This document shows positions 1 to 8,374 of a DNA stretch of 64,000 nucleotides, in pieces (positions within the stretch are counted from its first letter, which is position 1; the number at the start of each line of letters is the position of its first letter). Source of the DNA: Terriglobales bacterium (lineage in GTDB: Bacteria; Acidobacteriota; Terriglobia; Terriglobales; Acidobacteriaceae). The notes beneath the pieces are model-generated. The model saw nothing but the letters and a program-made list of their open reading frames with translations. It ran no database searches and was not told the DNA's origin. The translations under genes and the position numbers were made by a program. Location of the stretch: assembly GCA_035651995.1 (NCBI GenBank), contig DASRER010000034.1, forward strand, positions 124,001 through 188,000, written 5' to 3'.

Positions 1-494
1 GCATTCAGCAAGTGCCCGAGCACTACGGCGGCCAGTTCGGGTGCGTAGATGCTTCCGCCATACGCCGCCCACAGCAGAACTGCCGCCGCGGCTGCCAGCG
101 ACGCGATCAGCCAGCCGGCAAGCAGCACCGCGGCCTTCACCGCAACCCGCACCCATGTGGCAGCAGCAAGCTGCGATTCGATCTTGAGGGCGCCGCTCTG
201 CTTGTCGCCGGCAACCAGCCGAATCGCGACGAACGGCAGCAGAAATGCCGCCGCAATCTCACAGCCGCTGAACGTCGGCGCCCAGATGCCCACCAGCGGC
301 GAGAATGCCTCGCCCACGCCGGCGGAGGTGCCGCCACGTCCGCTGGCTTCGCCATACGCGCGGACCGCGCTGATGAATGCCACTCCTACCAGCGGCCCCA
401 TCAAGACGAGGAAAATCCACCAGGCGCGCGACGCCAGCAGTTCGCGCCACTCTTTTCGGATGAGAGGCCAGACGACTCCCCTAGGTGAGGCCAA
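1..494 (-). CDS. ABC-2-type transporter permease, partial (3' end outside window)
   Basis: I translated this frame by hand; it stays open to the window edge. The product begins MASPRGVVWPLIRKEWRELL if the TTG at 494 is used, overlapping the end of the ATPase gene by 14 bases. After the RKEW motif typical of ABC-2 permease N-termini comes a hydrophobic helix (WWIFLVLMGPLVGVAFI), a loop, a second hydrophobic stretch (AAAFLLPFVAIRLVAGDKQSGAL, which resembles the conserved E/D-rich ABC-2 loop) and a third (AVLLAGWLIASLAAAAAVLLW). It would form the membrane channel for the ATPase encoded just upstream. The exact start is uncertain because TTG is the only candidate near the overlap. Substrate unknown. 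Confidence 0.7.
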   Translation of the reverse strand, partial: MASPRGVVWPLIRKEWRELLASRAWWIFLVLMGPLVGVAFISAVRAYGEASGRGGTSAGVGEAFSPLVGIWAPTFSGCEIAAAFLLPFVAIRLVAGDKQSGALKIESQLAAATWVRVAVKAAVLLAGWLIASLAAAAAVLLWAAYGGSIYAPELAAVVLGHLLN

Positions 495-1224
495 GAAACA
501 CCTCTTCCAGGCCGGGACCGGCCGGGGCCGCGCCACGCGCGGCGGCCAGCGCGCAGAGTTCCGCGAGCGTGCCTTCGCCGCAGACGCTGCCGGCGCTGAT
601 CAGGACAAAGCGGTCGCACACCCGGGCCGCGTCGGCAATCTGATGGATGGAGAGCAGCATGGCGCGATCGCCGCCGGCGAATGCGCGCAGCTTGCGCGCA
701 AGGTCGCGCGCCTGGCGCAGGTCGAGCCCTTCGAACGGCTCGTCGGCCACCAGCAGCGGCTGCGGCGTGAGCAGCCCAATGGCCAGCAGCGCGCGCTTCC
801 GCTGGCCCTTCGACAGCCGGCCGAGCGGACGGTCCAGCAGCGGCCCCAGCTCGAGGGCGCGCAGCACGTCTTCACGCAGCGGGCGGCGGCCGCCAAAAAT
901 GTCCATCGTGTAGTCGAGCGCCCAGGCAAGCGGCTGCGAGGGCCACGGCGCGATCGCATCGGGCAGATAGAACAGCAGCGCCGAACGCTCATCCGGCGTC
1001 AACGGCCGGCCGTCGCGAACGATGGCGCCGCTGTCGGCCGCGAGCACGCCGCCCATGCACTCCAGCAGCGTGGTCTTGCCGGAGCCGTTGGGGCCGATCA
1101 GCCCCAGGATCTCGCCGTGGCGGATGGAAAATGACGCGTCCTCGACGGCAACCACCGGTCCAAAGCGCTTCGTGACACCCGCCACCTCCACGAGCGGCGT
1201 TACCGCAGGATTTGGCGCAGACAT
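481..1224 (-). CDS. ABC transporter ATP-binding protein
   Basis: A 247-residue ABC ATPase. Visible motifs are Walker A (GPNGSGKT, residues 44-51), the signature LSKGQ (137-141), Walker B LLVADEP (157-163) and the H-loop histidine at 194. The Q-loop position carries YLPDA, so Asp89 stands where many families have Gln or Glu. It lies directly upstream of, and overlaps, the partial permease gene, so the two probably form a CcmA/NatA-type exporter pair in the cytoplasmic membrane. The C-terminus ends EEVFLGLT, the typical 'LEEVFL' end of drug, lipid or heme exporter ATPases. The cargo cannot be told. Confidence 0.9.
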   Translation of the reverse strand: MSAPNPAVTPLVEVAGVTKRFGPVVAVEDASFSIRHGEILGLIGPNGSGKTTLLECMGGVLAADSGAIVRDGRPLTPDERSALLFYLPDAIAPWPSQPLAWALDYTMDIFGGRRPLREDVLRALELGPLLDRPLGRLSKGQRKRALLAIGLLTPQPLLVADEPFEGLDLRQARDLARKLRAFAGGDRAMLLSIHQIADAARVCDRFVLISAGSVCGEGTLAELCALAAARGAAPAGPGLEEVFLGLT

Positions 1225-1324
1225 GAGGAGAATTCAGCCCGTCATTCTACCGGATGCGCCGCCGCCAGTTTCAAACCGTGAGACGCGGTTGACGGTATTC
1301 GGCGCGTGAGTAAGATGACGCACC

Positions 1325-2722
1325 ATGCGTCGACTGCGTACGTTTTTTCTGACCGCGCTCGCCCTCGCGCTCCTGAACACCGCCTTCGCCGCCGCTCAAA
1401 CCGCTGACGTCAACTCCGCCGCCGCCCGCGAGGCGCGCCTGGCCTGGTTCAAGCAAGCCAAGTACGGCATGTTCATCCACTGGGGCCTGTACGCGATTCC
1501 GGCGGGCGAGTGGAAGGGACGGCGTTCGCTCGGACTCGGCGAGTGGATCATGAACCGCTCGCACATTCCCGTGAAGGAGTACGAGCAGCTCACCAAGCAG
1601 TTCAATCCCGTCAAGTTCAGCGCCGATGCCTGGGTGCAGCTCGCGCAGGACGCCGGCATGAAGTACATCGTGATCACGGCAAAGCATCACGATGGCTTCG
1701 CCCTCTTCGACTCCCGGGTCAGTAAGTACAACGTGGTCGCGGCCACGCCGTTCAAGCGCGACATCCTGAAAGAGCTCGCGGCCGCCTGCCAGAAGCGCGG
1801 CATGCCGCTCGGCTTCTACTACTCCCAGTCCCAGGACTGGCATGAGCCCGGCGGCGCCGGCAACGATTGGGACTTCGGCCCCGACATCGGCCCTGACGGC
1901 AAGGAGCGCAAGGACTATGACGCCTACCTGCGCGGCAAGGCCGAGCGGCAGGTGAAAGAGCTGCTCACCAACTACGGCCCGGTCGCACTCATCTGGTTCG
2001 ATACCCCGCGCATGATGACGCCGGAGCGCGCCCAGCGCTTCACCGACATTCTGCGCAGCACGCAGCCCAGGACGCTGATTGACGGTCGTCTCGGCGCCGC
2101 CGGCGACTACGTCTCCACCGGCGATAACGTCGTCCCTTCCGGCGTGCAAACCGAGTACTGGGAGGTCCCCGCGACCACGAACCACACCTGGGGCTATCGC
2201 ACCGACGATACGGACTGGAAGTCGCCCGGCGAGATCACCTTCAAGCTGATCGACATCGTCAGCAAGGGCGGCAACTATCTGCTCAACGTTGGCCCCATGG
2301 CCAGCGGCCTCATCCCGCAGGCGCCGCAGGACAACCTGCGCACCGTCGGCCGCTGGCTCAAGGTCAACGGCGAAGCGGTGTACGGCGCCGGCCCGTCACC
2401 ATGGGGCGAAGAGATGGGCGAGATGAGTTCGAAGGGAGCCAAGGACCTGCGCGGGCAGCCGCTGGCGCTGCCCCACAACGAGTGGCGCGTGACCACCAAG
2501 CCCGGCAAACTCTACTTCACGTTCTTCCAGGAGCCTCGCGTCCCGTTTGAATTGCCGGCCATGAAGAACGCAATCAAGCGGGCCTACTATCTCGCCGACG
2601 GGAAACCGGTCGAAGTGAAAGAAGAGAACGGGCGGCGGCAACTCGTCATTCCGCGTCCCATCCTCGATCCCATGGCCACCGTCGTGGTGGTCGAGATCGA
2701 AGGCGACAAAGTCGAGCGCTGA
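1325..2722 (+). CDS. Alpha-L-fucosidase, GH29 family, secreted
   Basis: A 465-residue protein with an N-terminal signal peptide (about residues 1-24, ending AFAAAQ). The GH29 TIM barrel follows, recognised by WFKQAKYGMFIHWG near residue 40, AKHHDGFALFDS, GFYYSQSQDW and ALIWFDTPRMM; the Asp in WFDTP is at the place of the family's catalytic nucleophile. Expected to release alpha-L-fucose from glycans in the periplasm or outside the cell. The gene stands alone between the divergent ABC genes and the molybdenum hydroxylase operon. The general acid/base is poorly conserved in GH29 and is not assigned. Start is the ATG giving the intact signal peptide. Confidence 0.9.
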   Translation: MRRLRTFFLTALALALLNTAFAAAQTADVNSAAAREARLAWFKQAKYGMFIHWGLYAIPAGEWKGRRSLGLGEWIMNRSHIPVKEYEQLTKQFNPVKFSADAWVQLAQDAGMKYIVITAKHHDGFALFDSRVSKYNVVAATPFKRDILKELAAACQKRGMPLGFYYSQSQDWHEPGGAGNDWDFGPDIGPDGKERKDYDAYLRGKAERQVKELLTNYGPVALIWFDTPRMMTPERAQRFTDILRSTQPRTLIDGRLGAAGDYVSTGDNVVPSGVQTEYWEVPATTNHTWGYRTDDTDWKSPGEITFKLIDIVSKGGNYLLNVGPMASGLIPQAPQDNLRTVGRWLKVNGEAVYGAGPSPWGEEMGEMSSKGAKDLRGQPLALPHNEWRVTTKPGKLYFTFFQEPRVPFELPAMKNAIKRAYYLADGKPVEVKEENGRRQLVIPRPILDPMATVVVVEIEGDKVER

Positions 2723-2742
2723 CCCGCAAACTGCGCTTCACG

Positions 2743-2771
2743 GCCCCGGGCACTCACGCACGGGGCTGTTC
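2743..2771 (+). terminator. Possible intrinsic terminator after the fucosidase gene
   Basis: An inverted repeat GCCCCG (2743-2748) / CGGGGC (2761-2766) with a 12-base loop is followed by TGTTCT, 20 bases after the fucosidase stop. The stem is GC-rich but the T-run is short, so it is only a weak candidate. Confidence 0.35.
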
Positions 2772-2798
2772 TCTGGCCATGGGAAGCCGCGTGCCGGC

Positions 2799-2830
2799 CG
2801 GTATACAGCTAGTCGCCAATCGGTATACCG
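2799..2830. promoter_or_regulatory. Twin CGGTATAC sites, candidate operator of the molybdenum hydroxylase operon
   Basis: CGGTATACAG at 2799-2808 and the perfect 10-bp palindrome CGGTATACCG at 2821-2830 lie 22 bp apart centre to centre, about two helical turns, in the non-coding region before the operon. Paired GGTATAC-type half sites are known for GntR-family regulators such as NanR and FadR-subfamily members. Binding by any regulator in this window is inference. Confidence 0.45.
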
Positions 2831-2931
2831 CGAGCGGGGTGGCCGGCGCCGGGACCAGTTGCCGCCGAAGGTTCTCATGGCGTATAAGCGTGGATGCCGC
2901 GCCAAGCGGCCCAAACGACGGAGAAAATAGG

Positions 2932-3825
2932 ATGTACCCCCGGACCTTTGCCTATCATCGCGCTGCGTCGTTGAGCGAAGCCGTGCGCATGCTGGGCCAG
3001 CTTGGCCCTGAGGCGCGGCTGCTGGCCGGCGGCCAGAGCCTGATCCCGCTTATGAAGCTGCGGCTGGCCAGCCCCGCGGCGCTGGTCGACATCGGCCACG
3101 TCCCCAACCTGAACTACATCAACAAGACGAATGGCGGCTTTGCCTTCGGGCCGCTGAGCCGCCACGCCGAGGTCGAGCGTTCACCCGCCGCCGCGCAAAT
3201 TCCCATCCTGCACGACTGCGCCGCCGGCATCGCCGACGTGCAGGTCCGCAACTGGGGCACGCTGGTTGGCTCCATCGCCGAGGCTGACCCGACCGGCGAC
3301 TGGGCGCCGGTATTGCTCGCGCTGGGCGCCGATGTCGTGTGCCAGGGCGAGAGCGGCGAACGCACGCTGCCGCTGGCCGAATTCATTACCGACGCCTTCA
3401 CCACCCGTTTGCTGCCCGGTGAAATCGTGCGTGAAGTACGCGCCCATCGTCCGGCAAAGAACAGCGGTGGCGCGTACATCGCGTTCAAGCGCTGCGCGCC
3501 TGTGTATGCCTCGGCCAGCGCCGCGGTCCAGCTCACACTGGAAGATCGCGTCTGCCGCAATCCGCGCATTTTCCTCGGCGCAGTGGGACTCACGCCGGTG
3601 CACGCGCGCGAAGCCGGGCGCGCGCTCGAAGGCCGCGCCATCGACGAGAAAACCATCGCCGCCGCGGCCGACGCCGCGCGCGCCGCCGCCGATCCCCAGT
3701 CGGATCAGCGCGGCTCGGCCGAATACAAGCGCGAGCTGGTTCGCGGACTCGTCACGGAAGCCATTCGCGCCGCCGCGCGCCGCGCCGCCGGCCAGCCCGT
3801 GGAGGTGGCGCACCACTATGCCTGA
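2932..3825 (+). CDS. Molybdenum hydroxylase FAD-binding (CoxM-type) subunit
   Basis: A 297-residue FAD-binding subunit of the xanthine dehydrogenase/CO dehydrogenase family. The FAD motifs are [17 protein letters not shown] (about residues 32-48) and [20 protein letters not shown] (about 105-124); the usual GGS of the second motif is VGS here. It passes electrons from the 2Fe-2S subunit to an external acceptor. The frame extends upstream to 2779, but the ATG at 2932 is preferred: it has GGAG eight bases upstream and begins [11 protein letters not shown], the family N-terminus. First gene of a 12-gene plus-strand operon; its stop overlaps the next start by 8 bases. Confidence 0.92.
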   Translation: MYPRTFAYHRAASLSEAVRMLGQLGPEARLLAGGQSLIPLMKLRLASPAALVDIGHVPNLNYINKTNGGFAFGPLSRHAEVERSPAAAQIPILHDCAAGIADVQVRNWGTLVGSIAEADPTGDWAPVLLALGADVVCQGESGERTLPLAEFITDAFTTRLLPGEIVREVRAHRPAKNSGGAYIAFKRCAPVYASASAAVQLTLEDRVCRNPRIFLGAVGLTPVHAREAGRALEGRAIDEKTIAAAADAARAAADPQSDQRGSAEYKRELVRGLVTEAIRAAARRAAGQPVEVAHHYA

Positions 3826-4300
3826 GGCGGCCAAGATCGCTCTCTCCTGCCGCGTGAACGGGCGCGACGTGCAGGCCGAAATCGAGCCGCGCACGCTGCT
3901 TGTCGAATTCCTGCGCGACGAACTCGACCTCACCGGCACGCACATCGGTTGCGACACCAGCTTCTGCGGCGCCTGCACCGTGCTGGTGAACGGGCGCTCG
4001 GCCAAGTCCTGCACCTTGTTCGCATTCCAGGCCGGCGGCGCCGAGGTCCTCACTGTCGAAGGCCTGGCGCGCGATGGCCAGCTGCATCCGGTGCAGCAGG
4101 CGTTCGTCGACCATCACGGCTTGCAATGCGGCTACTGCACGCCCGGCATGATGATGTCGGCGGTGCACCTGCTCGCCGAAAACCCCGACCCCAGCGAGCA
4201 CGACATCCGCAAGGGCCTCGCCGGCAATTGCTGCCGCTGCACCGGCTACCAGAACATCTTCAAGTCCGTGGCCGCGGCCGCGAAGATGGGGGGCCGCTGA
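3818..4300 (+). CDS. Molybdenum hydroxylase 2Fe-2S (CoxS-type) subunit
   Basis: A 160-residue iron-sulfur subunit. The plant-type cluster ligands are Cys45, Cys50, Cys53 and Cys65 ([10 protein letters not shown]...SC). The second cluster is held by Cys104, Cys107, Cys139 and Cys141 (QCGYCTPGM...CCRCTGYQ). It relays electrons from the molybdenum centre to FAD. The start is the ATG at 3818, inside the end of the FAD-subunit gene (8-base overlap), and the stop overlaps the next gene as ATGA, so the subunits are probably translationally coupled. All eight ligands are present. Confidence 0.95.
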   Translation: MPEAAKIALSCRVNGRDVQAEIEPRTLLVEFLRDELDLTGTHIGCDTSFCGACTVLVNGRSAKSCTLFAFQAGGAEVLTVEGLARDGQLHPVQQAFVDHHGLQCGYCTPGMMMSAVHLLAENPDPSEHDIRKGLAGNCCRCTGYQNIFKSVAAAAKMGGR

Positions 4301-4779
4301 TGGCGTTCAGCTTCGGTGGCGGCTTCCAGGTCCAGCGCTCGCCCGAGAGCGTCTACGAGTTCCTCACCGACCCGCAAAAGTTCTGTCCCCTGATGCCCGA
4401 CTTCCAGTCCATGACGATGCATGACGCTACTCACTTCACGGTCAGGGTCAACGTCGGCGTCTCGCACATCCGCGGCGTCGCCGACGTGAAGATGGAACTG
4501 GCCGCCGCCGAGCGCCCGCGCCGCGCGCAATATAAAGGACAGGGCGCTGTGCCCGGCGGCAACGTCTCGCTCACCGCCGGCTTCGAACTCTCGCCATCCG
4601 ACGGTGGTACGCAGGTCACCTGGAAGGGTGATGCGCAAGTCTTCGGGCGCATCATCTCCATGGCCGGCGGCCTGCTCGAGCCCCTCGCCAGGAAAAACCT
4701 CCAGAAGCTGATTGATTCGTTGCAGGCGGCGCTGAATTCCGGCGCGGCGGCGCCGCCGGCGGAGGCCCGCCATGCCTAA
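4300..4779 (+). CDS. CoxG-like SRPBCC protein of the molybdenum hydroxylase operon
   Basis: A 159-residue member of the SRPBCC/CO-dehydrogenase subunit G family: FQVQRSPESVYEFLTDPQKF at residues 8-27, then the alternating strands of a START-like fold and a C-terminal helix. CoxG proteins accompany molybdenum hydroxylases and are implicated in membrane anchoring or maturation. Start overlaps the preceding stop (ATGA) and the end overlaps the Mo-subunit gene by 8 bases, so it sits inside the hydroxylase gene set. A paralogue with the same role lies at 51838-52281. Confidence 0.85.
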   Translation: MAFSFGGGFQVQRSPESVYEFLTDPQKFCPLMPDFQSMTMHDATHFTVRVNVGVSHIRGVADVKMELAAAERPRRAQYKGQGAVPGGNVSLTAGFELSPSDGGTQVTWKGDAQVFGRIISMAGGLLEPLARKNLQKLIDSLQAALNSGAAAPPAEARHA

Positions 4780-7375
4780 GAAGGCTTCCTTTGCGAAGCG
4801 CGCAGCCAGCGGCAAGCCCCGCCGCAGACCAACAACGCTGCCGCGCCAGCAGCGCGCCGTCGAGCCATCCGCCGACAAGCAGGAACGCTGGGTTGGCAAG
4901 CCGCTGGTGCGCAAGGAAGAGGCGCGCCTGGTTCGCGGCAACGGCAAGTTCATTGACGACTTCAAGCTGCCTGGCATGGCGTATATGCGGCTGGTGCGTT
5001 CGCCGTTTGCGCACGCGCGCATCACCGGGGTGGACGTTTCCGCCGCGCAGAAGCATCCCGGCGTGCTGGCCACGCTGACCGGCGCCGAGGTGGCCGCGCT
5101 CACCACGCCCTACATCGAGATCGGGCCCGATCCCAGCTCACGCATCAAGGACTACTGCCTGGCGGTTGACGTGGCCCGCTACCAGGGCGAACCGGTTGCG
5201 GCCGTGATCGCGCAAACGCGCGGCGCCGCCGAAGACGCGGCCGAACTGGTGCACGTCGAGTATGAAGTGCTCGAGCCGGTGGTGGACGCCGAGTTCGCGC
5301 TGAGCGACAAGGTCGTCCTCCACCAGGCGATGGGCGCCAACAAAGTGTGGAATGGCGTCTTCGAGTACGGTGACGTCGCCCAGGCGTTCAAGGACGCGGC
5401 GTATGTCGTCAGCATCGATCGCATGCACTTCCATCGCTTCTCCTCCACGCCGCTGGAGAACAACGCCGTCATCGGGCAGTGGGACAACAAGGACGACCGC
5501 GTCTGCTTCTGGACCAACAATTCCTTTCCCACGATCGGCATCCAGCTCATCGCACCGGCGCTGGGCACGCGCATCGACAACATCCGCGTGCAGACGTTCG
5601 ACATCGGCGGCAGCTTCGGCATCAAGATCACCAATTACCCGTACATGACCCTGTGCGCGCTCGCCTCGCGCAAAATCGGCGGCAAGCCGGTGAAGTGGAC
5701 CGAGACTCGCACCGAGCACATGCAGGCCAGCGCGCACGGCAACGAACGCACGTTCCTCGATACACGCGTCGCGCTCGACAAAGACGGCGTGATCACCGCC
5801 ATCGAGTCGCGACACATTGACGATTGCGGCGCCTACCCGCGCTACGAGCCGCTGGGCTGCGTCATCTGGTCGCAGGTCTTCCCCGGCGTGTATCGCTTCA
5901 GGAACGCTCGCATCGATTTTTCGCAGGTGGTGACCAATAAATGCCCCGTCGGGCCCAACCGCGGCTACTCGCGCATGCAGCACCTCTGGTTCCTGGAGCG
6001 CGTGGTCGATATCTGCGGTCACGAACTCGGAATCCCCGCCGACGAAATGCGACGGCGGAATTACATCCGCGCCGAAGAGTTCCCCTACACCACGCCCAAC
6101 GGCTGCGTGTACGACTCGGGGAATTACGCCGCCATGCTCGCGCTCGCGCAGAAGCTGATCGGCTGGGACGACTGGAAAAAGAAGCAGGCCGCGGCGCGCG
6201 CCGAAGGCCGCATGATCGGCATCGGCATCGGCACCACGCTCGATTCCGGCACCAACAACTTCGGGCAGTCGCGCATCGTCAATCCGCACGCGCCGTTCAG
6301 CGGCAATTCCCAGGCGGCGAACGTCAAGCTCGATATCTACGGCGAAATCGTGGTCAGCGTCGGCTCGGTGCCGCAGGGCCAGGGACACGAGACCGTCGCC
6401 TCCCAGGTCGTGGCCGACGTGCTCAACGTCACGCCCGACATGATCACCGTCCGCGTCGGCTTCGACACCGAGCGCAACGTCCACACCGGCCACACCGGAA
6501 CTTACGCCAGCCAGTTCGCCGTTTCCGGTCTTTCGGCCGTGCACGGCGCCGCGCAAAAGCTGCGTTCCGAGCTGCTGCGCCTGGCGGCCTACGCGCTGAA
6601 CGCGCCCATCGCCAAGCTCGAGCTTGGCCTGGGAAAAATGGGCGCCGAAGTCCGGGTCAAGGGGTCGGACAAGTCCATCAACTACTGGGCGCTCGCCAAC
6701 ATTATTAATGTGAACAATGCCGGCCTGCCCGACGAACTGCAGGATGTGACCCTGAACTGCCGCTACACCTGGCGCGCGCCCTTCAAGGTTCCCGACATCG
6801 AGAAGAAATACGGCAACCTGACGCTGACCTACTCCTCGCAGCTGCACATCGCCGTGGTGGAGATCGAGCGCGGGACGTTCAACCCCAAGGTGCTCGACTA
6901 CGCCGCCGTCGACGACTGCGGCACGGTGATCAATCCGCGAATCGTCGAGGGCCAGGTGCACGGCGCCACCGCGCACGGCATCGGGGCGGCGCTCATGGAA
7001 AACTGCGCGTACGACCAGGCCGGCAACCTGCTCGCGAGCACCTTCAGCGAATACACGCCCATCATGACGGTGAACATGCCCACGCTGAAGTGCGGATACA
7101 TCGAGACGCCGTCGCCGCACAGCTACAGTGGCGCGAAGGGGATGGGCGAGGGCGGCGCGGCGCCGATTCACACTATTTCCGCCGCGCTCCAGGACGCGCT
7201 GCACTCCGCCGGCATTTACGTGACCGATTCGTTCAACAACGGCGACAGCATCTTCCGCGCCCTCGAGCAGCGCAAAGCCGGAAGGCCGGTGGGCAACGTG
7301 CGCACTGAACAACGCGCAACCCGCAAGGGTCGCGCGACGGCTTCGCCAGGCAAATCAGGCGGTGGGCGCAGGTGA
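4772..7375 (+). CDS. Molybdenum hydroxylase large (Mo-binding, CoxL-type) subunit
   Basis: An 867-residue molybdopterin-binding subunit, somewhat longer than usual because of a basic N-terminal extension (residues 1-38, rich in Lys/Arg/Pro) and a basic C-terminal tail. Conserved features are WVGKPLVRKEEARLVRG, DIGGSFGIK in the Mo region, LGSVPQGQGHET-type glutamine loop and KGMGEGGAAP with the presumed catalytic Glu793. The loop that reads AYRCSFR in form I CODH and AYRGAGR in form II hydroxylases reads GPNRGYSR here (residues 394-401), so it is neither. Presumably hydroxylates a heterocycle or aldehyde with water as oxygen donor; substrate unknown. Overlaps the neighbours on both sides (8 and 4 bases). 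Confidence 0.92.
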   Translation: MPKKASFAKRAASGKPRRRPTTLPRQQRAVEPSADKQERWVGKPLVRKEEARLVRGNGKFIDDFKLPGMAYMRLVRSPFAHARITGVDVSAAQKHPGVLATLTGAEVAALTTPYIEIGPDPSSRIKDYCLAVDVARYQGEPVAAVIAQTRGAAEDAAELVHVEYEVLEPVVDAEFALSDKVVLHQAMGANKVWNGVFEYGDVAQAFKDAAYVVSIDRMHFHRFSSTPLENNAVIGQWDNKDDRVCFWTNNSFPTIGIQLIAPALGTRIDNIRVQTFDIGGSFGIKITNYPYMTLCALASRKIGGKPVKWTETRTEHMQASAHGNERTFLDTRVALDKDGVITAIESRHIDDCGAYPRYEPLGCVIWSQVFPGVYRFRNARIDFSQVVTNKCPVGPNRGYSRMQHLWFLERVVDICGHELGIPADEMRRRNYIRAEEFPYTTPNGCVYDSGNYAAMLALAQKLIGWDDWKKKQAAARAEGRMIGIGIGTTLDSGTNNFGQSRIVNPHAPFSGNSQAANVKLDIYGEIVVSVGSVPQGQGHETVASQVVADVLNVTPDMITVRVGFDTERNVHTGHTGTYASQFAVSGLSAVHGAAQKLRSELLRLAAYALNAPIAKLELGLGKMGAEVRVKGSDKSINYWALANIINVNNAGLPDELQDVTLNCRYTWRAPFKVPDIEKKYGNLTLTYSSQLHIAVVEIERGTFNPKVLDYAAVDDCGTVINPRIVEGQVHGATAHGIGAALMENCAYDQAGNLLASTFSEYTPIMTVNMPTLKCGYIETPSPHSYSGAKGMGEGGAAPIHTISAALQDALHSAGIYVTDSFNNGDSIFRALEQRKAGRPVGNVRTEQRATRKGRATASPGKSGGGRR

Positions 7376-8370
7376 AGCGTATCTGCATCGTCGGCGCCGG
7401 GGCCATCGGCAGTCTCTATGCCGCGCACCTCTCGCGCGTGGCGGAGGTGTGGGCGCTCGTCCGCCGGCCTGAGCACGCCGCCAGCCTGCGCGACCAGGGC
7501 CTGCGCGTGAGCGGCGCGCGCCAGTTTGCGGCAAAGTTTCACGCCACCGCGACCGCGGCCGATGTCCCCGAATGCGACTTCGCCATCGTCGCCACTAAGG
7601 CGATGCAGGCGGAAGAAGCCTTCGCCCCGGTAGGCGCGAAGATTCGCACCGCCGTCCTTTCGGCGCAGAACGGACTCGGCTCGGAAGAAGCGCTGGCGCG
7701 GCACACGCGCGCCTTCGTGGTTCGCGGCGCCACCTTCATGAGTGGCACGCGCCACTCCGACACGCATGTGCAGTTCGAGCTCGAAACGCCTACCTGGATG
7801 GGCCCGTTCGAGCCCACCCGCACTCCGTTCGAAGTCGTGCGCGAGCTCGCCGACCTGGTTCGTGCCGGCGGCCTGCGCGCCGAGGCGCTGGAAGACGCCC
7901 GCCCTGCGCAGTGGGCCAAGCTGGTGTTCAACGCGTCGGTGAACAGCGTCGCCGCGCTCACCGAACTGCCGCACTGTCCCGCGTTCGCTGACGAAAAGGA
8001 GTTCGGCAGCCTCGGACATCTTCTTCATGAGCTGATCGACGAAGGTGTTCGCGTGGCCGCGGCGCTGGGCATTGATCTGCGCGAGGACCCTTGGCGCATG
8101 AACTGCGTCGGCGCGCAGACGAACCATCCGCCGTCCATGCTGGCCGATGTCCGCGCCCACTCGCCGACGGAGATCGACTTCCTGGGCGGCGCGATTGCGC
8201 GCGAAGCCGCGCGCGCCGGCGTCGCCGCGCCGCTGCACACGGCGCTCTATCGCCTGATCAGGGGAAAAGAACTAAGCTGGACGTTTGCCGATGAGAACGT
8301 CGCCCACGGCGAGCGCTCGCCGGAAGCGGCGCAGTGGGAAACCAGCCAGGCGGTGACGATCCGCAAATAG
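7372..8370 (+). CDS. Ketopantoate reductase-like (PanE/ApbA family) dehydrogenase, copy 1
   Basis: A 332-residue NAD(P)-dependent 2-oxoacid reductase-like protein. The Rossmann motif GAGAIGSLYAAHL is at residues 7-19, and the catalytic-domain signature is QWAKLVFNASVNSVAALTE, whose Lys matches the PanE catalytic lysine. Start is the GTG at 7372, overlapping the preceding stop as GTGA. A paralogue lies five genes on at 12075. Placement inside a catabolic operon argues against pantothenate synthesis; it more likely reduces a pathway keto or aldehyde intermediate. Confidence 0.85.
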   Translation: MKRICIVGAGAIGSLYAAHLSRVAEVWALVRRPEHAASLRDQGLRVSGARQFAAKFHATATAADVPECDFAIVATKAMQAEEAFAPVGAKIRTAVLSAQNGLGSEEALARHTRAFVVRGATFMSGTRHSDTHVQFELETPTWMGPFEPTRTPFEVVRELADLVRAGGLRAEALEDARPAQWAKLVFNASVNSVAALTELPHCPAFADEKEFGSLGHLLHELIDEGVRVAAALGIDLREDPWRMNCVGAQTNHPPSMLADVRAHSPTEIDFLGGAIAREAARAGVAAPLHTALYRLIRGKELSWTFADENVAHGERSPEAAQWETSQAVTIRK

Positions 8371-8374
8371 TTCG

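Noticed and set aside
5138-7312. A 724-residue open frame on the minus strand under the first CoxL gene
   Set aside because: It is the antisense shadow of a well-supported gene in GC-rich DNA; its composition (Ala/Val/Arg/His-rich) shows no domain.
4772-7375. CO dehydrogenase large subunit (carboxydotrophy)
   Set aside because: No AYRCSFR motif in either CoxL of the window, so CO oxidation is not supported.
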